From Branchiostoma floridae (taxonomy: Eukaryota; Chordata; Leptocardii; Amphioxiformes; Branchiostomatidae): DNA of 48,018 bases. The stretch lies in the NCBI RefSeq assembly GCF_000003815.2, contig NC_049979.1:32513374-32561391 (forward strand). Direction: 5' to 3'. The notes beneath the pieces were generated by a model, which had not been told where the DNA came from, made no database searches, and saw only the letters and a program-made list of their open reading frames with translations. The first letter of the stretch is position 1. Every line of letters starts with the position of its first letter. A program made the translations under genes and the position numbers. Positions 19,946 through 30,039 of the stretch are shown here, piece by piece.

Positions 19946-20059
19946 AATTTATGTGAATCATTTATTTCAACTAATAATATGTATATTTCTTGAGGCAAAC
20001 TTTATGTTGCTTCAGAACCTCTAGATATTGCTCAGTATTACAGACACACACAGTTAAGT

Positions 20060-20167
20060 AGACTGGACTCATTTCTCAAGCTACTGACATCTTCCTCGCC
20101 ACAGTCGTCCGTCAGTAAGACATCTGGAGCCACATAGTTTCCGTCAAGAACTTTTATTCAGCCTGTC
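20060..20167 (+). repeat. Dispersed repeat, copy 2
   Basis: Same family as 6704-6808 (CTCAAGCTACTGACATCTT; AAGACATCTGGAGCCACAT; CTTTTATTCAGCC). It leads directly into the retroelement remnant at 20170-20400. Confidence 0.7.
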
Positions 20168-20405
20168 ACACAAAAGTAGGATGGTTCCAGCACGTATCAA
20201 GTGACCACCACATACATTGGTCCCCAAAGTCTAAAAATCTAAGACCTGCTAAGCGTTGGAAAAACCAAATCGTAAAATGTACTGGATTAAATCTAAAGGC
20301 AGGTGAAGCTATGACTCAGGACAATGCAATATAGACATGATAGATGAACCTTACCCTTAAGAGGAGCAAGGGTCCAGTCCCTAACCTAGGCAGGGAGGCA
20401 GGCCT
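20168..20405 (+). mobile_element. Non-LTR retrotransposon ORF2 C-terminal remnant
   Basis: In one frame it reads KVGWFQHVSSDHH, then RPAKRWKNQIVK and GEAMTQDNAI before stops. The spacing resembles the end of non-LTR retrotransposon ORF2 (RW-GH-x-R, then GRP-x-x-RW-x-D, then A-x-DR-x-W). In-frame stops make it non-functional. Confidence 0.45.
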
Positions 20406-21088
20406 TATACATAGTTTCAGTCTTCTACATCTTGCACTTTTTATGGACCTGAAATTTGAGCAGTTTTGTTGCTTTTTTTTAATGGTAAATAAATTGTAGG
20501 TATCCGTGATCTAGTCTACGAGGAATAATGTTTGATATGCACATTTTCCTGCCCATGTTGATACAATCTCATGAAAACTGGCGCTTTGGTAGAATGTACT
20601 GATTTTAACGATGAGGCCGCTTTTCTTTCTGCAGTGGTTTGTGTAAATGACTTTGACTTTGAGGCAAAAAGAAGCTAACAGCAACCACATGTAGGGATGA
20701 TAAATCTAAAACTAAAACTCGATGAACTAAAAATGGGGTATGGTCGAAATGTATACGATGCGTATGGTGTTTATATCTGTTTGCGCGTGGGTAAAGCTTC
20801 TCTTACACGTTAACTTAATATCCAATGATGGAAACTTGAATTGAGGAACTAACGTCAGTGCGAATACTGCATAACCCAGTGTCGAACTTTTGTTGAGAAA
20901 CATTAACAGCGTTTAAGAGTTTTTGGCATCAAATAAGTATCAGGTCAGCTGAAGGTTAAAACGGACCTTCCTGGTGACTAAACGCTGTGCTTATTGACTG
21001 ACTGATACTGTTTTTAGATGTTCAAACCCCAATGATGCATTTAACATGCAGAAAATGAATACTACAACTGTAGTATAAGATTGTCATA

Positions 21089-21870
21089 TCAGTCCTCTGG
21101 TCCAAATACTCCAGGTGCCTCTTTCAGAGCCACGCGGACCAGTTCTTCCCAGTACCAGCGCTTGATGTAGGTCGCGTGTTCCTTCTCATCTTGTACCGAC
21201 TTGGTGAGGGTCTTCTGGATGCCACGCAGCTCCTCCAAACTTAGTCCTTGTGTGTCGGGTAACTTGTAAGATGTGCGATCGGGCACGGCAGCGATAATGT
21301 TCTTGATAACTGGGTACCGGAGAACATGCGGGGCGGCAGTGGCGAGTCTGGATCGAAGGGAGTCGGCATGAGCGAGAAGCTTTTCCGCATAGTCTCTCTC
21401 AAGACGGAGCTCTGCCCACAGCTTGTCGACTGACGACATGGCCACTTCGTACTGAGGATCTTCTGCGTCCTTGTGTTTGGGCGATAGGGTGGTTGTTGTG
21501 AGCGACACTCCTCCTTCAGTAGACGTTGTCGTCTGACTATCTATACCAGCGCCGCTGTTGTCGGATGCTTCCGTCTGTTCTCCATGGACAACTGAAGGAT
21601 GACACTCTGGGACATCTCCATATCCGGCAGCAGGGCGTTTGTCTGCTGTATCTGGAGCTGTGGCTGGTAGGCCGGATGCCGAGCTTGTTGAAGACGCTAC
21701 TTTGACGTCTGCGGCGTCGCCGGTAGCGGCAGGTGGTGAGCTGTCCTTGCCGCTGTTGTCCGGTGGTCCGTCGGGCTCTTTTTCCTGAGAAACATTGATC
21801 TTGTCATTCTCCAGCTCTGGTTTCTCTTGCAGCTCCGTCTTGACTGAACCTTCGGAAGTCTTCACTGGGT
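21089..21870 (-). CDS. C2-protein gene, terminal exon (repeat unit 3 plus C-terminal domain)
   Basis: The exon begins DPVKTSEGSVKTELQEKPEL, then VSQEKEPDGPPDNSGKDSSPP, aligning with exons 2 and 3. It then runs on through a Thr/Ser-rich linker into the helical C-terminal region and stops at TGA (21091-21089). The C-terminal part is the piece duplicated at 27321-27553. Confidence 0.88.
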
Positions 21871-24310
21871 CTAAAAAGAGAAACGCACATTCAATAACGC
21901 GGTTTCGTCCGACATCTATAATTCCGTGTTTCATCTAAAGGAGACGTATACATGCATATTGTTACCACTTTCATCTAGAGATGGAATTTAAGGGGAAAGA
22001 CTTACCTTGACCCTTTGGTAGCTCACTCTCTTGCGCGTTGACCTCCCTGTCTTCGTTTGCAGCAAACTCGTCCGCTGTGTCTGAAGTTGAGGCTGTCTCT
22101 GAAGCGTCTTCTTTGACGCCTGCGATGCCGCCAGCGACGGAAGGTGGTCTGCTGTCCTTCGCGCTGTTGTCTGGTGGCGTGTTCGCTTGTGTTTCCTGGG
22201 AAACTGCAACAGCCTGGTCCTGGTGATTCTGCATCTCCGACAGAGCCTCCGTCTTCTCTTGCGCGGACGACTCTACGGACCCCTCTTTGGCTGAGACGGA
22301 ATAGAAAGATACAATACGTGTATTTTGTATTATGGCCACAGCAAGTAAATCTTATTGATGATATCCTCTGCAGACTGCAAAAATAGTGCGATAGGGCGAA
22401 AAAGAAACAAGATGGGTGAAAAAAAACAAGATGGCTACATTTTCAAAAATAGGTACCATAAAGTTGTAATGACTGTTGTAAAAAAAAACTAAGGAAACAA
22501 AACATGGTATCAGAGCCAACAAGACATTCATTCCTGTATTTAAGACATGTACTAGTGTGGTAAAAGTGACACTAGTGTCGTAGACTGGCATCACCAATAA
22601 AGTTGGTAACCACACTCATGGCTTCAATAATGGTGTCACTCTTACAACTATCCAATAAGTTTCATTTCTACAACTACAGTCCTGGGTACCTCGCAAGTAT
22701 CACTTCTACAAGTACAGTCATTAGGCTACAACCCAATATATTGCTCATTTTGGAACTTTATCGTCATGTTGACCATCCCTGCAGAAGAAAAAAATTTTTT
22801 TTTTTCTGAAATCAGGTGAAAATTAATGCGCGCGCTGATGTCATCCACAAAATTTACTTGCTGTGGCCTATTCCATTTTTCAAAATAAGATGTAGACTGG
22901 TTTATTTCATTGGAACTTTTCCAGCAAATATGATAGTTCCCTCCAAGTATGTCAGACTCTACACTTTTTGCTTCTTTGGAAATGCTCAGCGTGGTCATTG
23001 CCATGTATGTATCCTTGCCATGTGGTAGGGGATAAGGTTGATTTATACCCTATCAAGACAAATAGCTTTAACTGCCACGACAAGACACAGAATGAGCAGA
23101 CGAAGGGTAGTCAAAAGATGCAAGTAGAGCGGGATTTTAGAGAACAACCCTGTACAGAGGGAACATCTGACGCCTCTTACCTTCACCCTTTGGCAGCTCC
23201 CTCTCCCTCTCTGGACCGTCAGCATCACCGGGCGTCACGTCCGTGTTACCAGAGGAACAGTGTGCGTCGTTTGGAGGGACGTCCCTGTCTTCGTTAACAG
23301 CAAACGTGTCCGCTGTGTCCACAGTTGAGGCTGTGTCTGAAGTTGAGGCTGTGTCTGAAGAGTCTTGTTTGACGGCTGCCATGTCGCTGGCGACGGATGG
23401 TGGTTCGTTGTCTTTAGTGTCTGTGTGTGTGTCCGTTTGTGTTTCCTGGGAAACTGCAACGACCTGGTCCTGGTGATTTTGCAGCTCCGACAGAGTCTCC
23501 AGCTTCCTTTGTACGGATACCTCAACCGTCCACTCGGGAGACTTGGCTGGGACTGGATAGAATGATGAAATGCGTATACTGTACTGTGTGTTTTCTATCA
23601 CTTCAGTTATCAGTTAAAATAAAGACTAGTGTCTTTTCATTAGGACGTTTCCACAAAACTTAATTTTTCTGTAAGTCATTTTCATAGTTATCCATGCTCT
23701 GTAGTAGGAGTAAAAGCTAGCTGATTCCTACAATATCAAGACAGTTATATGACCACGAAAGCATAACATAAAAACTCATAGCGGCATACAGGAGCAGAAA
23801 CAGATGCCCCTTGGCCTTACCTTGGTTCTGTATAGGTTGACTTTTCACTTCCGTGCCGTCGAGATTAACGGAAACTTGTAAGAACACTTCCTCATTCCTC
23901 CGCCCGCCTTTGCTGGGTCGGTCCATGATGTACCACCACTTCTGTGGTAAACCGTCCGCTGACTCTAGTGCGGCTGCAACATCGATGGAGAGCTGACCAA
24001 CTGTGGTGTCTTTGCAGCGCTTCGCCTTACGAAGTTTCAGAACCAGTAGGCCTGTTGGCGACCATGGCACGAACTCCGTAGAATGCTCCCAGATCAGCGC
24101 ATCGGACTTTTTCTTTGCGGTTTGTATCTTTACCTTGCCATGGCGCATTGTTACCAGATACTTGCCCTGACTCTGTCGACCAACTTTGCCCTCATGGACA
24201 GTTACGCTGAGTTTTGTCTCGCCGCTCTGTCTTTTACCGCCAGGCCTGAGCAATGAAAGCACGTGTACCACTGAAAGAAACGCTGACGCCGCCTTGTCGA
24301 AAACCCCCAT
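21089..24310 (-). CDS. C2-like domain protein with triplicated low-complexity exon (complete, 640 aa)
   Basis: The exons on the minus strand are 24310-23821, 23546-23181, 22290-22006 and 21870-21089: 1923 nt, in frame throughout. All introns are phase 1 with GTAAG donors and AG acceptors. The ATG has A at -3 and G at +4. Residues about 30-150 look like a C2 domain (alternating strands, WEHSTEFVPW core, closing strand EVFLQVSVNL), close in style to N-terminal C2 domains of EEIG/EHBP proteins. Residues 164-460 are acidic Ser/Thr/Asp-rich and disordered. The last 110 residues are helical (VDKLWAELRLERDYAEKLL and then LSLEELRGIQKTL), ending APGVFGPED. Function unknown; membrane- or cytoskeleton-adaptor is a guess. 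Confidence 0.87.
22006..22290 (-). CDS. C2-protein gene, exon 3 (repeat unit 2)
   Basis: Phase 1-1 exon of 285 nt: AKEGSVESSAQEKTEALSEM, HQDQAVAVSQETQ, PPDNSAKDSRPPSVAG, TASTSDTADEFAANEDREV, ending ELPKGQGK. It is symmetric and so can be skipped or duplicated without changing the frame. Confidence 0.85.
22331..22871. mobile_element. MITE-like element in intron of the C2-protein gene
   Basis: GGCCACAGCAAGTAAATCTTATTGATGATATC (22334 on) and the reverse complement of AAATTTACTTGCTGTGGCC (ending 22868) form imperfect terminal inverted repeats of about 30 bp. The flanks both read TAT (22331-22333 and 22869-22871), a possible 3-bp target duplication. Length 535 bp, non-coding. Superfamily not assigned. 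Confidence 0.6.
23181..23546 (-). CDS. C2-protein gene, exon 2 (repeat unit 1)
   Basis: Phase 1-1 exon of 366 nt beginning AKSPEWTVEVSVQRKLETLS, with HQDQVVAVSQETQ, PPSVAS, then DTASTSDTA repeats, and ending ELPKGEGK. It is homologous to exon 3 along its length. The serial STSDTA/STVDTA elements show internal expansion. Confidence 0.85.
23821..24310 (-). CDS. C2-protein gene, exon 1 (C2-like domain)
   Basis: It starts MGVFDKAASAFLSVVHVLSL, a hydrophobic amphipathic N-terminus without a clear signal-peptide cleavage site, and contains the whole C2-like domain. It ends QPIQNQ with one base left (phase 1) at donor GTAAGG. Acidic Ca2+-binding loops of a classical C2 domain are not evident. Confidence 0.88.
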
Positions 24311-25023
24311 ATTTCAATGTAGAACATGCAAATTCACTTTGACAAAACGCGGAGCTCGAGAGATCCGTGCGTATCCTCGGTCAACAGTGGCTTTATGTTT
24401 TGTTGCTGTGCTACAGCGTGGATAAATGCAGTTCTAGAACACTCCGTAACAATCGCGAGCGCTCCGTGGAACATGGAAATTGTGCTGAACGTGATGCCAT
24501 AATAACGTGCGACATTTTCTTTCTAACTATCTGTTATAGCTGTTGACATTTCCAGATCTCCGTAGCGTTGTTTTTAATTTCGCATCGTTCGTTCACACCA
24601 CCTTCCGCCAAACGCGTGCATTTGCCGTTGTGTTATATCAACAGGTCTCTTTCTTATTTGCAATATATGATCAAATTCTGATGTTATAGTAATCAAGGAA
24701 GAAATATAAGTAGGCATGTTTTAAATCAATTCTGTACCGTTTCGACGCATTGGCCAAACATTGGGGGTGCGGCGTACAGATGACTCGGCCAAGACAGCTA
24801 GCTTTTCATTACGATTGCGCGCACCACAGACTCACGGTTATAACAATATAATATATGCTTCGTTTCGGCCTGTTACAAAATATATGCTCTACTTTGCAAA
24901 ATAAAATTTAAAAAACAGATAGATATCGTTCCTTACCAACGAGCTTTTCACAGAAACTTTTTACCAACATTGACAACGACCCAAACCGTTGCAGTAAAGG
25001 CAAGGGAAGGAATTTACTTCTAA
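24311..25023 (-). promoter_or_regulatory. Intergenic region upstream of the C2-protein gene
   Basis: This 0.7-kb stretch lies between the C2-protein start codon (minus strand) and the ankyrin/SOCS sequence (plus strand). The part nearest the start codon (24340-24620) is relatively CpG-rich, as expected for a promoter. No TATA box at a convincing position and no other element was seen. Confidence 0.35.
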
Positions 25024-26098
25024 CTTCATTACGCTGCGATGAACTGTCACTGTGCTGCAATTGCCCTTCTTCTAGACCAAGGTGCAGATGTGGAAATATG
25101 GGACCATGATTGTCGGACAGCCCTACATTTTGCTGCAAGTAGCGATGAAAGGATGAGTAGTCCTCAACCGCTATACAAATTTGTTATGGATGGGCTGATT
25201 ACTCCCGTCATTTGCAATTTTCTCCTGAAAAACACCGTTGTGATGCAATCTCACTCTTGTTAGATGGAGGAGCAGACATGGATTTTAAAGATCGGTATGA
25301 TTGCACTCCGCTACATTACGCTGCGTATGAAGGGGACAACGATGCCATTCGCCTCCTGTTGAACAGAGGGGCGGAGTTTCACGAACAAAATACATACCGT
25401 CAGACTGTACTTCACATAGCAGCCTTTCACGGCCATAATGACACAGTCAAGTTGTGGTTGGATCATGGTGTAGACATTGCTGCAGTGGACAACATGTGCC
25501 GTACAGCGCTTGCTGTGACTGCAAGACACGGCCATCACGAAACAGTTAACTGTGTTCTCTCGACGGTAATCTGGCTGCAAAGGGCACGCATGATTCATGT
25601 ATTCCTTTGTTGGATGCTGCTCGGAATGGATATTGTAAGTTTATTGACGTTGCCTTAACATTAGGTGCTACGCTGGATGAAAATTGCTCGGGCAACACAG
25701 CACTTCATGCAGCCATTCCGCATGGAGGTCTGAAAACTGTTACACATCTATTGGGTCTAGGGGTGGAGGTGAACGCGAGGAACAAAGATGGCAAAGATGG
25801 TGGTTGGACAGCACTTGACCATGCCCTCCACTGGGGGGACTTCACAATTGCAGAAGCACTCCTTTTGGCAGGCGCAGACTGTAACATGGAGATTGACGAG
25901 GAGCCAACACCTGTGCCAGGGTGGGTCAATCTGCGCAAACTCATACTCGATCACAGAAAACACTACCCAAATCTACAAAGATCATGTCGAGTAAAGATCC
26001 TTAGTGTTCTAGGTTGGAGCAGGCATGAAGTGATTGACCAATTAGCAATACCGCAAGTTCTGAAAGACTACTTGTTATTCAACGATATTTGGTACTAG
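25024..26098 (+). pseudogene. Intronless ankyrin-repeat/SOCS-box (ASB-like) sequence with frameshifts
   Basis: Ankyrin repeats (LHYAAMNCHCAAIALLLDQG; TPLHYAAYEGDNDAIRLLLN; TALHAAIPHGGLKTVTHLLG; TALDHALHWGDFTIAEALLL) are followed by a C-terminal SOCS box (SCRVKILSVLG, then IDQLAIPQVLKDYLL, with the typical L/P-rich end). This is the domain order of ASB proteins, substrate receptors of Cullin5-Elongin ubiquitin ligases. The reading passes through three frames: breaks lie between about 25141 and 25236 and at about 25555-25561, and a TAA at 25021 precedes the first visible repeat. No plausible introns bridge these breaks. AATAAA is at 26355-26360. It is probably a decayed or retroposed copy; assembly errors could mimic this. 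Confidence 0.78.
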
Positions 26099-26934
26099 TC
26101 CTTTACAACCTTTACTTTACATGAGATACATTCCTGAAATGTTTGGTCCTTTCAACAGGTGCTTTGATGGATTCAGATCTCAACATAAGTGACTTCTCTA
26201 CATAAAAAATGATAAAGACAACCTAATCCCCCCTTTTTTTACAATTGTCCCAGTACTTCAGAATTTTGCCTATATCGTCAAAGCTGTCAACTCTGACCTT
26301 TTGTTGACTTGTTAGTGTTCACTAATGCAGTAGGTCTAACTGCAATACAACTGTAATAAAAGGCTTCTGATTAAGCGGTCTAAATTAAAGGTGAAGGAAA
26401 ATGTGTTGTTTAATAGGGGAAAGTTACAGCTCTAAAATATTGCAATTTTCAAGAAAGTTATTCTTTCGATATGTGTGATATAGGACTATGAAGCCAATCT
26501 TGATTCAAGGATTTTATATTCTTTCTCTTATCATACAGTGTTAGAGTTAAAACAAAGGTTGCCATCCTGTATTTTTATTATATCTTATATTATATTCCAG
26601 AAAATAGAATCCATTCCATGTCACCATGCAGGTTGCCATTGTCATCATTTACTTCTAAGCAAATGCTTCATTGATACTAAACATCTTGATAGACAAATGA
26701 ATGTCTTCAATACAAAACAGCCAAAGAAAGGAAAAATGATTCAATTAAAGAGGCGACCTTTAATAAGAAAAATGATAACCTTGTTGAAAGTTACAATGCA
26801 AACAAGTGATCAACTGTAGTGATGAACAATCTTCATTTTATTTTCTCTTTGAAAGAAAACTGTTCAATGGGAACATTGTAGCCAAGCGATGGAACAGCTT
26901 TGACAGAAATACAATGCAAAGGAGGTATTATAAA
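26099..26934 (+). other. Non-coding stretch after the ASB-like sequence
   Basis: AT-rich. It holds the AATAAA at 26355 and an unconvincing 93-codon open frame (26538-26819) rich in His, Lys and Ile with no recognisable domain. Nothing else was seen. Confidence 0.5.
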
Positions 26935-27553
26935 CGACGCGCATGTGTTTACTGTTTACATCTGTTTACGTGTGGATAAAACTTCTCCCAAACGTTAACT
27001 GAATACTGAACAGTTGATAAAATGAATAGCAACTTTTAAAACAGAACCTAACAGCTGTAACAGTTTCATGTTAGCAAATCGAATAAACTGTTTACAGGAA
27101 ACAAAATCGTATTATATTAGCATCTGGCATCAAAGTGGAAGTATATTCTCAAGTCTCAACACAAGCTGGATCAGATGAAGATTCAAAAGGGAGTTTCTTA
27201 TTGACAGAACGCTGTGTTGATTGATTGGCTGCGCTGTAGAATAAAACTCTTGTTTAAACTCAATAACACATTTAACGCAAACAGAAATTCATTTTACAAT
27301 CGTAGTATAAGATTGGCACATCAGTCCTCTGGTCCAAATACTTCAGGCGCCTCTTTCAGAGCCACGCGGACCAGTTCTTCCCAGCACCAACGCTTGATGT
27401 AGGTTCCGCGTTCCTTCTCATCTTGTACCGACTTGGCGAGGGTCTTCTGGATGCCTTGCAGCTCCTCCAAACTTAGCCCTTGTGTGTCGGGTAACTTGTA
27501 AGATGTGCGATCGGGCACGGCAGCGATAATGTTCTTGATAGCTGGGTACCGGC
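26935..27553 (-). pseudogene. Partial duplicate of the C2-protein terminal exon and its 3' flank
   Basis: 27321-27553 is nearly identical to 21089-21321: it encodes PDRTSYKLPDTQGLSLEELQ and ends APEVFGPED with a stop at the same place. Similarity continues through the 3' flank (26935-27320 against about 20755-21088). It stops abruptly after GGGTACCGG (27545-27553), so the rest of the gene is missing. Two or three conservative substitutions have left the frame open. Confidence 0.82.
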
Positions 27554-27828
27554 AAGGAGAGTGACATATTCTCCTTCCAGGGACTGTGCGGGAAAATGAA
27601 ACCCTCTGGTGGTCAAACTCCCCTGAAAAACTATCCCCCTATACCAGCATAGTTAGTCTGGTAGAGACCCCATCCCGCAAAGTTAATTTTACAGGCTCAC
27701 TTGGGCCGGTAACGGGCTATGTAGACAACACTAACCACCGTCTTTCAAATGATATTTTGGATTCCCCAAGACCCAGTCGCGACCCTTATAACATTTAAGC
27801 AACGTAAAAGACCAAGTAAAGATGCCTA

Positions 27829-28410
27829 TACGAGGGGCGTGCAATTATTAATGGTCCTGACCCATTTCCCATAGCAGGAGATTAATGAAACTTGGCACAG
27901 TTATTAGTCTTTCTCTTCATAGGAATCACCCAGAGTTATGCATTTCTCCCATCGTTTGATGCAGCTCTGGACATCGATTTTGTAGGACACCCCAGGTTGG
28001 TCCTCCAACTGATGCCTCATCAATGGCACAAGAGGGACGACCAGGTCTGGGAGCTGTTTCCACAGACTTCCAGCCACGTTTGAATTCAGGATGCCAGCGT
28101 TTTACAAGGTCATATGATGGGGCATCATCACCATAAGTTTCATTTATTTCATCAAAAGTCTTCTTTGGTGTGCGTCCTTTCAAATACAAAAACCGGATCA
28201 CTGCGCGACACTCAACTGGTTCCATTTCACACCTGGTCCATTTCGCACCTGACTAAGTTCAAACACCAGTAAATCAGAAACCACAATTAGTTCAGAGCTG
28301 TCTTTTGCAACATAACCCATAGAGATATGAATTATTACACATACAAAATTTCATTTAGATCAGACAACTGGAAGTGGGTCAGGACCATTACTTATTGTAC
28401 GCCCCTCGTA
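27829..28410 (-). mobile_element. Internally deleted mariner element
   Basis: Terminal inverted repeats CGAGGGGCGTGCAATTATTA (from 27831) and the reverse complement of TTATTGTACGCCCCTCG (to 28408) are flanked by TA on both sides (27829-27830, 28409-28410). They match for about 40 bp, including GGTCCTGACCCA. Total 578 bp. The minus strand carries the start of a mariner transposase followed directly by its C-terminal end, so the DDD catalytic core is deleted. Confidence 0.85.
27926..28225 (-). pseudogene. Mariner transposase remnant (N-terminal HTH fused to C-terminus)
   Basis: MEPVECRAVIRFLYLKGRTP, then FDEINETYGDDAPSYDLVKR and RPGRPS match the N-terminal DNA-binding HTH region of mariner transposases (W-H-x-x-F-K-x-G, GRPS linker). 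Soon after DEAS, the +1 frame reads SCIKRWEKCITLGDSYEEKD, which fits the family's C-terminal RW-x-KCI-x-x-G-x-Y motif. The catalytic domain between them is gone. Non-functional. Confidence 0.8.
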
Positions 28411-28468
28411 TTTTCAAGCGGGCTTTACTTTGTTTTTAAACCTGTCGTATAGGTTGAGTGTTAGTTGT

Positions 28469-28580
28469 GACATTTACGACTGCTTAAAGGTAGCTTAAAC
28501 ATTACTTAACTATGTTCAAATGTTTAAGCTTCATTTACGAAAGGCATTAAGCATGCTTAATTATCTGATTTCATGCAGTG
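28469..28580 (-). mobile_element. Solo CACTA left terminus
   Basis: The reverse complement of this segment starts CACTGCATGAAATCAGATAA and follows 12725-12842 closely (TTAAGCATGCTTAATG, CGTAAATGAAGCTTAAACAT). Only one end is present, about 60 bp beyond the mariner. Confidence 0.8.
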
Positions 28581-28804
28581 AAAACGGATAACCATAACCT
28601 AGTATGTCGTTTGCTTAGACCGAGATGTACATAATGAAGTGCAACGGATGGAAATTAGGATTAGATATACATTATTAATTCGAAAAACTTATATTGCATT
28701 GATTTCTATTATAGAACTCAGATACATGTAATGAGTGGTTAAATGCAGATGGAACAGAAACAGAAACCATCCAGTTTTCTCTTGTTGAACAGCCTATTTT
28801 TAAG

Positions 28805-29960
28805 AGCAAGGTAAGTCTATTCCTGGTTACTGCTGATCTCTCCTACTCTCTGTGAAATTTGGCAATGTCGTGAATTGATATTTCTGTTTTTAACGGGACT
28901 ATTCTGTCAATCAAAACATACAAGGCCTTCTTCAACAACGCAGTACAACATGAAACAAACTCCATTGCATATTCATACCCAAAAGGCTTAATGCACATAT
29001 GACAAAACGTTGTCTAGCAGTTTGCCACTACAAAGCATGGAATATTTAAGTACTACATTCTAACGGCAATTACTATTTTGATATATGAACCGTTATATAT
29101 AGATATGAACAGTAGTTTGGTATCTATTTAATATATTGCATACATTCAATTTCATTCGTATGATTCTTCGCAAAGGTGGTGGGTTGTATGGATTCAATAA
29201 ATTCGCGTGTTTCTAAGTTAGTTTAAGTAGTAGATTGTATCAATTTCAGAACATCCGCCATAATACCTTGGCACTATTATACTGCAGTAATGAACAAGGC
29301 CAACACAGATATGTAACCTCATCACAGTGTTTAGTACTCGATATGGACTGATTTTGTTTGCAAAATAATGACGTCACTTTGTTTCTTTTATTCATTCCAC
29401 ACATTCCTTTTCCCTCTAACTGTAATTTTTACAGAGCCATTGTGGCATGTGGACAATCGTCAATCCTTACGTGTCATTGAGAACCCCTTTCGAGTCATAT
29501 CATTTTTGCAGCTATTATTTTTTTCTGCAATCATCTCATGACCTGCTAGGGGGCAATTTTGATCCATACAGCTGACTCCGATGCTCACTTAGAGGGTTAC
29601 CTAAGTATATAGAAGACTCATATTTATTTCTTTCCTTTTTTTCGTTATTTTTCTTTCTAATCAGACTTTTACTTATCTCCGTATCAATAGACCTAAGGCC
29701 ACACTGCTTTGTGCAATCACTTCATTCCCTTCATCATCTATTCATTCATCAATACATCAAACAGCTGTTTTATATAGGTCCGTAGCTGCAAATAAGTATA
29801 TTCCTGGTAATTGCTGACCTCACCACACTAAGGACATTTTGACAGTGTCGTAAATTCATATTCTATTATCAGCATATAAATGCACATATGACCGAAAGTT
29901 GTATAATGGAAATGGTGTTCCTTCAAATAGATTTTCCTCTATGTGTGTAAATCTCTTCCT
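28805..29960. repeat. ~1-kb spaced direct duplication
   Basis: 28805-29015 (TATTCCTGGTTACTGCTGA, then GGCAATGTCGTGAATTGATA, AATGCACATATGAC) recurs, diverged, at about 29788-29920 (TATTCCTGGTAATTGCTGAC, GACAGTGTCGTAAATTCATA, AATGCACATATGACC). The sequence between is AT-rich and holds no gene. Confidence 0.65.
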
Positions 29961-30039
29961 AATCTACCTGCATGCCTACGATGATGCAAATCTGCCGTTC
30001 TTTAATTATCCTTCTGTAATCTCGTATTCTATCTTAATT

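Noticed and set aside
25138-25240. Possible intron joining the first two ankyrin frames
   Set aside because: A GT is present at 25139, but no acceptor within a plausible distance restores the next repeat without losing its start, so a frameshift is simpler.
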